A program made the translations under genes and the position numbers. Below, piece after piece: positions 11,301 to 19,698 of a stretch of 64,000 nt of DNA. The notes below the pieces were generated by a model, which did not search any database, was not told where the DNA came from, and saw nothing but the letters and a program-made list of their open reading frames with translations. Every line of letters begins with the position of its first letter. Position 1 is the stretch's first letter. The DNA lies in NCBI GenBank assembly GCA_009829735.1, contig CM020619.1, forward strand, positions 29,166,063-29,230,062, written 5' to 3'. Source of the stretch: Pyropia yezoensis (lineage: Eukaryota > Rhodophyta > Bangiophyceae > Bangiales > Bangiaceae).

Positions 11301-12325
11301 TCACGAAACTTACGCGAGCGATCCCACTGGCAGAGATCACGGCCATGTCGGTCGTGTCAGCCTTCCTAGATCACTGGGTTGCCGCGTATGGCATCCCAGA
11401 TAGTACACTATCGGACAATGGACCGCAATTTGCGTCTGTACTGTTTCAGGGAGTGCTGGACATGTTGGGGGTTAAGGCAAACTATGCCACCCCCTACCAC
11501 CCACAAACTAATGGGCAGGTGGAGCGCTTCAACAAAACTATTGTTAGGCAGCTGCGCCACTATGTGAGTGAGCACGTGAAGACGTGGGACCAATACATTT
11601 CTATCCTTTCTACTGCCTACAATTCGCAGGTTCACTCATCTACAGGGGAAGTACCCCTCGCTTTTGTGACCCCCCGTCGCGTGCGGTCTATTGCCGTGCG
11701 GCGGTCGCTCCCAACTAGGGAGGATGGTGGCAGTACGCCTACTCCTACTGAGAATAAGGCGGAGTTCGCCGCTAGGCTTGAAAACCTCATCCCTAAAGTC
11801 ATGGCTGAGATGGACAAAGCACAAAAGCGCTACAAGCGTACCTTTGACAAAAAGGTGCGCAATGCTAAACATGTCCCCGAGCAGGGTGACTGGGTGCTGG
11901 TACACTCGCACACCCCAACTGGGGGTAAGCTGGTATTCCAGACGAAGGGACCGTACCAGGTCCTTCGTACTGATGGGCGGCGCTTCACCATCGAAATTGA
12001 CGATGGGGTCCGCACAGTGAACGGACAGGACGTGGTCAAAGTTGCACCACCGCCTGCAGGCGACCCAGCTTGGGCGCGTGCTCTGGAAGCGTGGCGCCTC
12101 CCCTCACTGCCTGCGGCCAAACAGGGCCCGCAGGAGTACGTGTTTGATAAGTTCATCGACCACGGCTGGGATGAGGATACTAACCGCCTCATGTTGAGGG
12201 TGCGTTGGTTTGGCTACAAAGCCAAGGATGATACGTGGGAGTATGTGGAGGACCTTCCCGCTGAGAAGGTCCGGGCGTACTGTGCCCGGAATGAGATAGA
12301 CCCTAACAGCCCTCCCTCAACGTGA
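8342..12325 (+). pseudogene. pol: Pol polyprotein, copy 2, with one nonsense codon
   Basis: The frame starts at the ATG overlapping the gag stop and spans 1328 codons including the terminal stop. Order: aspartic protease (DTGSGA near residue 81), reverse transcriptase (YLDD at 524-527), RNase H (catalytic Asp about 676), H2C2 zinc site (His 896, Cys 933 and 936), integrase core with D965, D1025 and E1061 (a DD35E spacing), and a C-terminal chromodomain (about 1265-1318). The chromodomain assigns it to the chromoviruses. A TGA at 8600-8602, just after the protease motif, replaces a Ser codon present in copy 5; everything downstream is open to 12325. As assembled it could not make full-length Pol without read-through. 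Confidence 0.94.
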
Positions 12326-12436
12326 GGGAAGGCCGAGCAACAGTGCCAAGAGAGTGCTTCAAGTCGAAGTGGTGCGCAGAGTAGCTTTTAACTACAGCCC
12401 TAACCCTCACACTCTCACAACAAAGGCAGCTGCCAA

Positions 12437-14566
12437 CTAGGCACGCATGCTAGACTCTCCCACTCCACGGCCCTCGCCCTCACGTGGAGGCGAGCGGCGA
12501 GACCCACGCCGATAACGGTCTCCACTCGTTGGAGGGGGCGGCGGCTCCAAGTCGGAACCGTCGCGCCCCTCACGGTCGCGCAAGTGGCGCCGACCGTGGC
12601 CACTCTTCTGCCTGGTCTTGCGCGCAAGTTTGCGACGCAGACGCTGGACAGACTCCGTCTCCGACGGGGTAGAGGACTCCGAAACGGAGTAAGACAACTC
12701 GTCTTCCGATACGGAAGGAGAGCGCCGCGAGTGTCGGCGACGACGGCGAGGAGGCGAGTATGCCCGGCTCGCGCGACGTTTGCCACGCCCAAGTGGGGCT
12801 GGCTGGGGCATAATAGCCCCAATGCAAGCCAACTCGGCTGTCATAAACTCCGCCACCGACTCGCAACTCGCGGTCGCCACTGCAGTACGAACGCGCTCCT
12901 CAAGTTGAGTAGTCTCGGAACTTTGAAGGGTTGCGGTCGACGCGGCCAACCAGGAAATGGTGCGCACCAACGTGGTGATCATCATCTCTGAGGTTAGAGG
13001 CGTGGGCGGCAACACCAACTTGGGGTATACCGTCAGGAGGGTGGCCCCCAAGTTGGGGGACACCGGGGTGGAAGACTCCACGGCCACGCTGATCGGGATG
13101 TTCCCGTGAGGTTGGAAAGGAACAGGAGGAAGCGGAGGGGCCCGCCGAGTTGGCGGTACCCGGGTGTAACTGCGACCCCGACTTGGGGCCCCCGCAGTGG
13201 GTTGAGTCATATGGTCATCATAGGACGGCACGGCCATAACGATGGGCTTGTCCGGGGGTGGCGCAGTGTGGCGATCCACCCCCGGGGCATACGGGTAGTC
13301 CCCGATGCCCAACCCCTCTCGTAGGACCACACGGCCGTCGTGAAGTTCACGAGCGACGCACACGAACTGGCGAAGTGCGCCATCGTCCTTGGGCCCATGA
13401 GTGGGGCGGCGCAACTTGTGCTCAATGCTCTCCCACTCGATAAACTTATGGAGCCGGAGCATCTCCCTAAGTAGAGTGAGTTGTCCTGATGAGCACCCCT
13501 CAGCAACTAGCTGAGGGGTGAGCTGTTCCAAACCTTGGAGGAGCCGGAGGGGGAGATGCCAGAGCATCCCCCGCCGCTGAACACAGGACACCCAGGTCGA
13601 CATGACCTCGAGGAGCCACTGGGTGGCCAACATGGCCCACACCAGGTGATCAGGGGCAGCCGTCAACATGACGGAGCCGAAGTGGTCAGGCAACCGTGGC
13701 AACAACGCCGGGAACCCGTAGGGGACCTCAACTTGAGGCCACCACTCGGGCTTCTTCGGATAGTACTGCTCCTTACTGGCAGCAGACTGTTGAGGAAACT
13801 CAAGTTGAGCCGAGGTCACCAAAAAGGGACCTCGCCGGAAGTCTTTCTCCATCCGCACATCAAAGTGATGAGTGTGCGGATCGGCCTCGTGGAGGTACGG
13901 TGGGCGAGTTGCCACAGCGTCCCACGTGAAGGTCGGCAAGTCGCCGGGACCCGGGATAGTTCCCCCGCGGTCCACAATGGCCTTGGCACGCTGAACGTCC
14001 TCAACCTCCTCTTCGTCCAGGAAGGCAAACTGGTCCGTCCTGAAGCCGGCAGGGAACCCCACCCTACGGGGATACTTCTCCCGTAGGCGGTCCCATACCC
14101 GGCCCATCGCTGCGCCAAGTCGGCCACAGCGAAGAACAGTCAGCCCCTCCTCATAGAGAGGCCAAGCGGGGTAAAACCACCGCCCCAAGGCCTCACGCGG
14201 GACAACTTGTCCCGCCTCCGGGGGAGACCCCGCCGTCAACCCAAAGCCGGGTGACGCGGGAGTCCCGTCCCCCGGAGCGATCGCGGAGCCCCCGCCGGAA
14301 GTCCCGGCGGGTGCTGCCCCGTAGGAGTTGTCCTCCATGCGCTCGTCAAGAGAGTCCGTCTCCACTCCGGAGTCGCCATGGCTCTCCCCAAGTTGGGGAG
14401 AGATGCTCTGGCTATCGCAGCACGAGACCCGCCTCGAGTTGAGGGGGACTCGGATCGTGGGTATACGGGTGGCCTCCCCAGCGTGGGGTGGCCCAGTGGA
14501 AGGTGAAGGGGAGGTGGTGGTGATGGTGAAGTGTGAACTGAGGAGAGCAAGCTGCCGAGTGGGCAA
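12437..14566 (-). CDS. Antisense accessory protein of family 1 (aORF), copy 2
   Basis: A long minus-strand frame lies between pol and the 3' LTR, 111 bp past the pol stop, with convergent orientation. The open frame is 709 codons, but comparison with copies 3 and 5 puts the natural start at 14377-14379, giving about 647 residues. A 1-nt deletion near 14367-14370 links the frame to unrelated upstream codons here. Visible features: an acidic DEEEVEDVQRAK stretch, a WWPQVEVPYG motif near 13720-13750, a GLGIGDYPYAPGVD motif near 13277-13320, and a very basic Arg/Ser-rich tail (SPPRRRRRHSRRSPS) that could bind nucleic acid or act as a nuclear signal. No membrane segment or known domain is recognised. 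A co-linear homologue occurs in family C, so it is not a chance frame. Function unknown. Confidence 0.8.
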   Translation of the reverse strand: MPTRQLALLSSHFTITTTSPSPSTGPPHAGEATRIPTIRVPLNSRRVSCCDSQSISPQLGESHGDSGVETDSLDERMEDNSYGAAPAGTSGGGSAIAPGDGTPASPGFGLTAGSPPEAGQVVPREALGRWFYPAWPLYEEGLTVLRCGRLGAAMGRVWDRLREKYPRRVGFPAGFRTDQFAFLDEEEVEDVQRAKAIVDRGGTIPGPGDLPTFTWDAVATRPPYLHEADPHTHHFDVRMEKDFRRGPFLVTSAQLEFPQQSAASKEQYYPKKPEWWPQVEVPYGFPALLPRLPDHFGSVMLTAAPDHLVWAMLATQWLLEVMSTWVSCVQRRGMLWHLPLRLLQGLEQLTPQLVAEGCSSGQLTLLREMLRLHKFIEWESIEHKLRRPTHGPKDDGALRQFVCVARELHDGRVVLREGLGIGDYPYAPGVDRHTAPPPDKPIVMAVPSYDDHMTQPTAGAPSRGRSYTRVPPTRRAPPLPPVPFQPHGNIPISVAVESSTPVSPNLGATLLTVYPKLVLPPTPLTSEMMITTLVRTISWLAASTATLQSSETTQLEERVRTAVATASCESVAEFMTAELACIGAIMPQPAPLGRGKRRASRAYSPPRRRRRHSRRSPSVSEDELSYSVSESSTPSETESVQRLRRKLARKTRQKSGHGRRHLRDREGRDGSDLEPPPPPTSGDRYRRGSRRSPPREGEGRGVGESSMRA
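14382..14402 (-). promoter_or_regulatory. Perfect hairpin immediately upstream of the aORF start
   Basis: Arms CTCTCCCCAA and TTGGGGAGAG enclose one base, two bases 5' of the ATG at 14377-14379 on the minus strand. The same structure is perfect in copy 5 and decayed in copy 3. It could affect initiation, but this is inference. Confidence 0.5.
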
Positions 14567-14700
14567 GCTTGAGGAGAGGGGCGGTCAACGTGACCGCCTC
14601 CACATCCGTGTTACGTACTCGATGGGGGACAGCAAGTCGCGCCCCCAACGCCGAGACGTGCGTTTACGCACCCCCTCACAGGGCCGACCGGGTCGGTCGG

Positions 14701-14717
14701 AACTGAGGAGAGGGGAG
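14701..14717 (+). other. Polypurine tract, copy 2
   Basis: AACTGAGGAGAGGGGAG directly precedes the TGTGGCA of the 3' LTR, the expected place for the plus-strand primer. The same tract precedes the 3' LTRs of copies 3 and 5. Confidence 0.75.
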
Positions 14718-15186
14718 TGTGGCAGTATTGACCCCCAGGTAGGGGGGCAACACGTGCCATGCAAGGGGCGGCAGACCACTAGCCTGATCCGTTCCTCCCC
14801 CTGCATTTGGGTCCATATTCCCTAAGTTTGGGATAGTTAGCTTAGTAGTAAATCCAACTTGGATTTGAGGGTTTTCTGCATTTATCGCCTTGAATTTTCG
14901 TGTGGCCCAGTGGGCACGTGCTGGGGTGGGAGATTCTGAGTGGCGAGATTCTGAGTGGACCCTGGGGGGATAAGGGGAGGGACAGCGGGGCTTGGCCCTG
15001 CGTCCCCGTCCCGACCAAGAAACTGTTGGACCACACACCATCCTCTTGTTTGTCCGTGGGGGGTTTGCCCCACAACAGGGACAGAGTGTGTGCGACTTGC
15101 ACTTCTTCCGGTTCCCCCGACACGGGAGGCAGCCATAGCACACCGCCCCAACTTGGGTGCCGTGTGTGCTAGTGGTTTTTGCCACA
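14718..15186 (+). repeat. 3' LTR, copy 2
   Basis: 469 bp with the same TGTGGCA/TGCCACA ends as the 5' LTR. It differs at about nine sites, for example ATTG against ATTC near the start. Confidence 0.96.
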
Positions 15187-15310
15187 GGGTTGACCCCGTC
15201 CCACAGGGCTGTACTCTGTGAAGAGCTGGCGGCCCTGTCGAGTCGGCGAGCTGGCCGGACTGCGTCTGGGTGCGACTTTTTGAGACGGACGTGGACGAGG
15301 ACGACTGCGC
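15187..15310. other. Unassigned sequence before the gap
   Basis: 124 bases between the copy 2 LTR and the assembly gap. Nothing recognisable; possibly the far end of the family B element, but no pol motif is visible. Confidence 0.3.
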
Positions 15311-15810
15311 NNNNNNNNNNNNNNNNNNNNNNNNNNNNNNNNNNNNNNNNNNNNNNNNNNNNNNNNNNNNNNNNNNNNNNNNNNNNNNNNNNNNNNNNNN
15401 NNNNNNNNNNNNNNNNNNNNNNNNNNNNNNNNNNNNNNNNNNNNNNNNNNNNNNNNNNNNNNNNNNNNNNNNNNNNNNNNNNNNNNNNNNNNNNNNNNNN
15501 NNNNNNNNNNNNNNNNNNNNNNNNNNNNNNNNNNNNNNNNNNNNNNNNNNNNNNNNNNNNNNNNNNNNNNNNNNNNNNNNNNNNNNNNNNNNNNNNNNNN
15601 NNNNNNNNNNNNNNNNNNNNNNNNNNNNNNNNNNNNNNNNNNNNNNNNNNNNNNNNNNNNNNNNNNNNNNNNNNNNNNNNNNNNNNNNNNNNNNNNNNNN
15701 NNNNNNNNNNNNNNNNNNNNNNNNNNNNNNNNNNNNNNNNNNNNNNNNNNNNNNNNNNNNNNNNNNNNNNNNNNNNNNNNNNNNNNNNNNNNNNNNNNNN
15801 NNNNNNNNNN
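15311..15810. other. Assembly gap (500 Ns)
   Basis: Exactly 500 undetermined bases, the usual form of a scaffold gap of unknown size. It removes most of pol of the minus-strand element. Confidence 0.99.
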
Positions 15811-17026
15811 TACGTCCTTGACTGTCATCTCGTTCAGGCGCCGGTAGTCAACGCAGAAACGGAAGTGACCGCCGGTTTTCGGGACGACTACCACCGGGAA
15901 AGCCCACTCGCCATCAGACGGCTCGATAACATCCATCTTGAGCATCTTGTTAACCTGCTTCTCCAATCTCATCCCGGCGATGAGGTCCAGCCCGATATGG
16001 TTGCATGTGCACTGGCTTAGCTTCCGGCTTGAGTTGAATCCGGTGTAGAGTGGCGTCCATCTTGCCCAGCTCTCCCGACCACAGGTGCCGATATTCCTGG
16101 AGAAGCTTCTCCAGTGCCTCCCTCAAGTCGGGAGGGACATTTTCTTGCTTGACCTTCGGCATCCCGGGTGGTGCTTGCTCGGGTTTCGGAGTAGCGCTGC
16201 CAGCCTGCTCTTGCTTCGGAGGTACGTCTCAGGCCGTCAAGTTGGATGCCAGTTCTTGTTGCAGGTTCAGGAGGTCTTCCTTGCTCATAGCACGGGCGGA
16301 TCCCCGGTAAGGCTCTGCTGTACCAACTCGGGTGCCCTTGGCGAGGGTTATTGGCTTCCGGCTCACGTTGACGACTAGCACCGAGAACGGGGTGTGCCTT
16401 TCTACCTTCTTGTGATGTCCGTGGGCCAAGTATAACCGGTGTTTCGCCAGAAATTCCTTACGTCCGTAGATCAGGCAATGACCTGCAATCCGGGTCGTTA
16501 CTTGAACCTTGGTCTCCGAGCGAGGAGGTAGGAGCACCGGTTTGAAGAGAGTCAAGGTAGAGGGTGGGATGCGTTCCCTCTTGCTCTTGGCTACACGAAC
16601 CTTGGCGTCCAGATGTTCCAATACCGGTGACACAAACCCATGGTTGAACTGGACCTTCCCTTCTCCGGGTAGGATGCTCTTGACATGCTGCTTCTGGAAG
16701 TCCCAGCCTAGGATGAGGGGGACTGATAGGGTCTTGACTACTAGAAAGGGAAAAAGCATTGGTTCATTGTTGACATAGATGGCGACAGGAAGACGGCCAA
16801 GCGGTCGTAGGGTTTGACCCGAAGCGTCGACGATATGGGTCCGGGTAGGCGCTCTCCAGGCATGTCGACGCCAGCCCGGAGGTAACAGGTTCTCAGTGAT
16901 GACGCTTGGTCCGGCTCCCGTGTCAACCACCGGCGTAAATGCTTGGGGGAGGCTATCCCCCACACGCATACGAGCATTAATCTTGAGGTTTTCTTTACGC
17001 AGGACGAGCAATGTCCCCTTGAACAA
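15811..17026 (-). pseudogene. pol: pol fragment: protease and start of RT (family B)
   Basis: The frame from 17026 down to 16229 carries an aspartic-protease active site (VVDTGAGPSVITENLLPPGW) and a linker. It ends at a TGA (16229-16231) that splits it from the next segment. That segment, from 16162, encodes the RT leader (LRIQL-like HRIQLKPEAKPVHMQPYRAG) and ends at a stop near 15950, where the frame shifts. RT resumes (VIEPSDGEWAFPVVVVPK, then FCVDYRRLNEMTVKDV) and runs into the gap. Comparison with family 1 shows these are parts of one polyprotein broken by at least one nonsense codon and one frameshift. Confidence 0.85.
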
Positions 17027-17154
17027 ACAGGGTGTCCAGGCGGCTACCGGTTGAGCGGGTAACTGCCGTCCTTTCTCCCGGCACGCAAGGGGAGAACAGG
17101 TAGAAGTACCCTGCCGTCGGAGATTCGGGAAGACACTTGGGGAGAGCGCCTGCC

Positions 17155-18915
17155 CTACTCGTTTCCCGGGTCCGAGGAGTCCTTAGAGGTTTCGGTCTCC
17201 AGGTCGAAGTCCGTAGGAGCTTCCCTTGCCAGAGCCTCCGTGATGCTCTGTAAGGTTGCCACTCGGATTGCATGTACCTGTGCCTTGTCCATCTTGGAGG
17301 GTGCCCGCCGGTCAGCCCAGTTGACCGCCTTTGCAAACACCAGTCCTTGACGCTTGAGTTTCTCCTGAAGGTCCTTGGGAATGGTCGGGCACTGGTAGGA
17401 CATGTGATCCTCCTTCTGGCACAGCCAACAAGACCGGAACCTCTGGTTCTTGACTTGCTTGGGGGCGACCAGGGATGGTTGCTCCTTAGAAACGAAGCCG
17501 CCCCACTTGTCCCCTGACCCCATGGGTGAGGCCTCGCCAACTGCGAGTACTGGTACAGGGCTATCACCTCCCTTATACTTGTCGGGTCCGGGTCGAACTC
17601 GCGACAACGGCTTGGGAGTTGATACCATGGGAGCTTGGAGGGCCCTGGCTTGCCGGTACTTGCCCTGGGTGTAGGCCATCAACTGCTGGAAGGTATGTTC
17701 TTGATGTTCCTGGTTGTAGTTCTCCACATCCACTTGAAGATATTCAGGAAGCCCTTCCGAGAAGATCATCTTGAGCCTGTGCTCAGGGTAAACGTTGCCA
17801 CAAGCATCGCTCATCTCCCGGACACGACGGGCGAACGCCTCTGGAGTCTCTTGTCTTTCCATGGTTGCCCGGTTCAGCCTGCCGACTGCTTTACGCAGAG
17901 AGTCCGCGTCAGCGTAGTTGGACAGGAGCCAGTTGACCGCCTCCGGATAACTCGCGACGGTACGTCCGACAATGTGTCCGGCAGAGTCTGGTAGAACCTG
18001 TGCAAACCGCTGTTCCGCTTCTCCGGTCATGAAGTTAACCAGGAGGTAGAGAGCCTTGCCCTCAGACACATCGTTGTCATTGCATGCCTTGACAAACCGG
18101 CGCAGGAAGGCAAAGATAAGCGCCGGTCTCATCCCGGAAAACTTAGGATGTCCCCCGAAGCTCGGCTGCATTCGCCGGTTCAGGGACGCCATCTTCTTGG
18201 CCATCTTCCGGGTGTAACCTTGGTCTTGGTTCTCCAGCCGGTAGTTACCCCAATACGTGACCTTGTTCAGGGTGGCATCTCCCACTTGGTGGGCAGGGAA
18301 GTCAAACTCGACTAGCCTGCGCCGGGTGGGACCGGGAGATGCATCCCAATCATATCCCTCCTCAGAGCTGGAGGAACTGGTCTCGCTGGTGCTAGAGCGA
18401 CGGCGATGACGCCGACGCCTTCGGCTGCTCCGGTTACCAGTCTTCAAGCTCCCCGCTTCATAGGATGCAAGGGGAGGAAAAGCTTGGCCGGTCCCAGGAG
18501 TCGAGGTCTCAGGGAGACCCGTAGAACCAGTCACAACGGTGCCTCTGGCATCGCTAGTGCCCACAGGAAGAGGTGTATACACCCAGCTGCCATGTGTGGG
18601 TCCAGGAGTAAACACACCAGGGGCTATCCCTGGAGGTTTAGGAGTAGAACCGACAGGAGTGAGACGTCTGCTGCGAGCGGACTCAAACGCCGTTGACCCC
18701 GGGGTGGCTCCCACAGGAGGAACAGCCGGAGGAACGGGAGCAGGTGGTGCTTGGCCGCCTGTGGACTCCAGTCCGCTACCGGATGTCACACCCAGGTCTG
18801 CTTCACCCGTAGGGAGAACGCCGGGTTGGGCACCGTCCCCCGCGGTGACCAGGGATGCATCAAGGGACGCGGGGTCTACCCCTTCGGGCACCGTCGTGCC
18901 AGGGAGGGTAGCCAT
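17155..18915 (-). CDS. gag: Gag structural protein, family B
   Basis: An intact minus-strand Gag. I chose the ATG at 18915 (MATLPGTTVPEG) because its spacing and N-terminal style match family 1 Gag; the frame is also open to an upstream ATG at 19038, giving 627 residues. The N-terminal third is Pro/Gly/Thr-rich, followed by a Ser/Arg-rich patch (SSRRRRRHRRRSS). A capsid-like retrotransposon-gag region is visible (FLRRFVKACNDNDVSEGKA through MSDACGNVYPEHRLKMIFSE). A CX2CX4HX4C zinc knuckle (CWLCQKEDHMSYQC) precedes the tail. It ends in GNE, as family 1 Gag does. The stop is TAG at 17155-17157 and shows no ATGA overlap with pol. Confidence 0.9.
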   Translation of the reverse strand: MATLPGTTVPEGVDPASLDASLVTAGDGAQPGVLPTGEADLGVTSGSGLESTGGQAPPAPVPPAVPPVGATPGSTAFESARSRRLTPVGSTPKPPGIAPGVFTPGPTHGSWVYTPLPVGTSDARGTVVTGSTGLPETSTPGTGQAFPPLASYEAGSLKTGNRSSRRRRRHRRRSSTSETSSSSSEEGYDWDASPGPTRRRLVEFDFPAHQVGDATLNKVTYWGNYRLENQDQGYTRKMAKKMASLNRRMQPSFGGHPKFSGMRPALIFAFLRRFVKACNDNDVSEGKALYLLVNFMTGEAEQRFAQVLPDSAGHIVGRTVASYPEAVNWLLSNYADADSLRKAVGRLNRATMERQETPEAFARRVREMSDACGNVYPEHRLKMIFSEGLPEYLQVDVENYNQEHQEHTFQQLMAYTQGKYRQARALQAPMVSTPKPLSRVRPGPDKYKGGDSPVPVLAVGEASPMGSGDKWGGFVSKEQPSLVAPKQVKNQRFRSCWLCQKEDHMSYQCPTIPKDLQEKLKRQGLVFAKAVNWADRRAPSKMDKAQVHAIRVATLQSITEALAREAPTDFDLETETSKDSSDPGNE

Positions 18916-19105
18916 GTTGGTCTCTTGACAGCCACAGTCCAGTTGCCTGCGTGTCCAAAGATCGCCAGACCACAAGAGAGGGGTTGGAGAGCCAGGAATG
19001 GGATTCCCGTGAACGGGTGCAAATAATTCCCAAGCCACAGAAAAAGACAGAACAGGAACAACCCAACCGCTGCTCCCAAATGTCTCTTCTCAAACACTCC
19101 AATCA

Positions 19106-19123
19106 TCCCCTGCTGCACTACCA
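19106..19123 (-). other. Putative primer-binding site, family B
   Basis: On the minus strand TGGTAGTGCAGCAGGGGA starts four bases after the LTR end. It shares GCAGCAGGGGA with the family 1 site. Confidence 0.6.
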
Positions 19124-19127
19124 AATA

Positions 19128-19620
19128 TGTGGTATAAAACTCGATCCTCTCGGACACGTGTCAATATCCCTCGGGGGAAAGGGACAGGTAACACAGAAAG
19201 GGGAACTACGAGAATGGTATGCCTGTTGCCTCACGTGCCTGCTCGCAGAGCAAACAGATACGCACGGTAGTGCACACGGGGAAGAGGAAAGCAAACGCGC
19301 AGTTGTCATTTTCCTGAGGGCGCGGGCCAAGGGCGCCACGCTGTCCCTCTTAACGTGCATCTGGGGGAGCTTCCGCACGTTGGCCAGGTAGCCCCCCCCT
19401 AACCCCGAGTGGCCCCGACCCGAGTCTAACCTCGTCAGGTCGGGGGCCACTATCACTACTAATTCTATTCCCACTCACTAATCTCACACTCAAATTCTCT
19501 CAAATCAAGTCCCTCACAAGTATGCAAAAACCCATCAGCAATCCCTCTCTCACGTGTGGATAGCGTAGTCCACCGCATCCCAGTGCCGGGCACGGGCCAC
19601 GGCCGCCAACCATCACCACA
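19128..19620 (-). repeat. 5' LTR, family B
   Basis: 493 bp bounded by TGTGGT and ACCACA, a 6-bp inverted repeat, just upstream of the primer site and gag on the minus strand. The inner end is well supported by the primer site; the outer end rests on the inverted repeat alone. Confidence 0.65.
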
Positions 19621-19698
19621 CGGCGGGCGTGTTCTGGCACCTGGTGCCCTCTGGTTGTAGTCCCGGGTCGGCGCCAAGTCGGGGCCAGGGATGCTCCA

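Larger units (their letters stand above)
5811..15186 (+). mobile_element. Complete Ty3/gypsy chromovirus, family 1 copy 2
   Basis: A 9376-bp element with 469-bp LTRs at both ends, gag, pol and a large convergent minus-strand gene. The LTRs differ at roughly nine positions by eye (about 2 percent), so this is an older insertion than copy 5. The 5-bp flanks do not match (TTGAC before, GGGTT after), so no target duplication is visible; recombination between copies is one explanation. Pol has a single stop codon in the protease region and the antisense gene a probable 1-nt deletion at its start. Confidence 0.95.
15811..19620 (-). mobile_element. Ty3/gypsy element, family B (partial, minus strand)
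   Basis: Read on the minus strand, a 493-bp LTR is followed by a primer site, gag, protease and the start of RT, and the element then enters the assembly gap. Gag and pol are clearly gypsy-like but distinct from family 1. RNase H, integrase, the 3' LTR and any antisense gene cannot be seen. Pol carries stops, so the copy is defective. Confidence 0.85.

Noticed and set aside
15157..16020. Frames spanning the run of Ns
   Set aside because: Open only because undetermined bases contain no stops.
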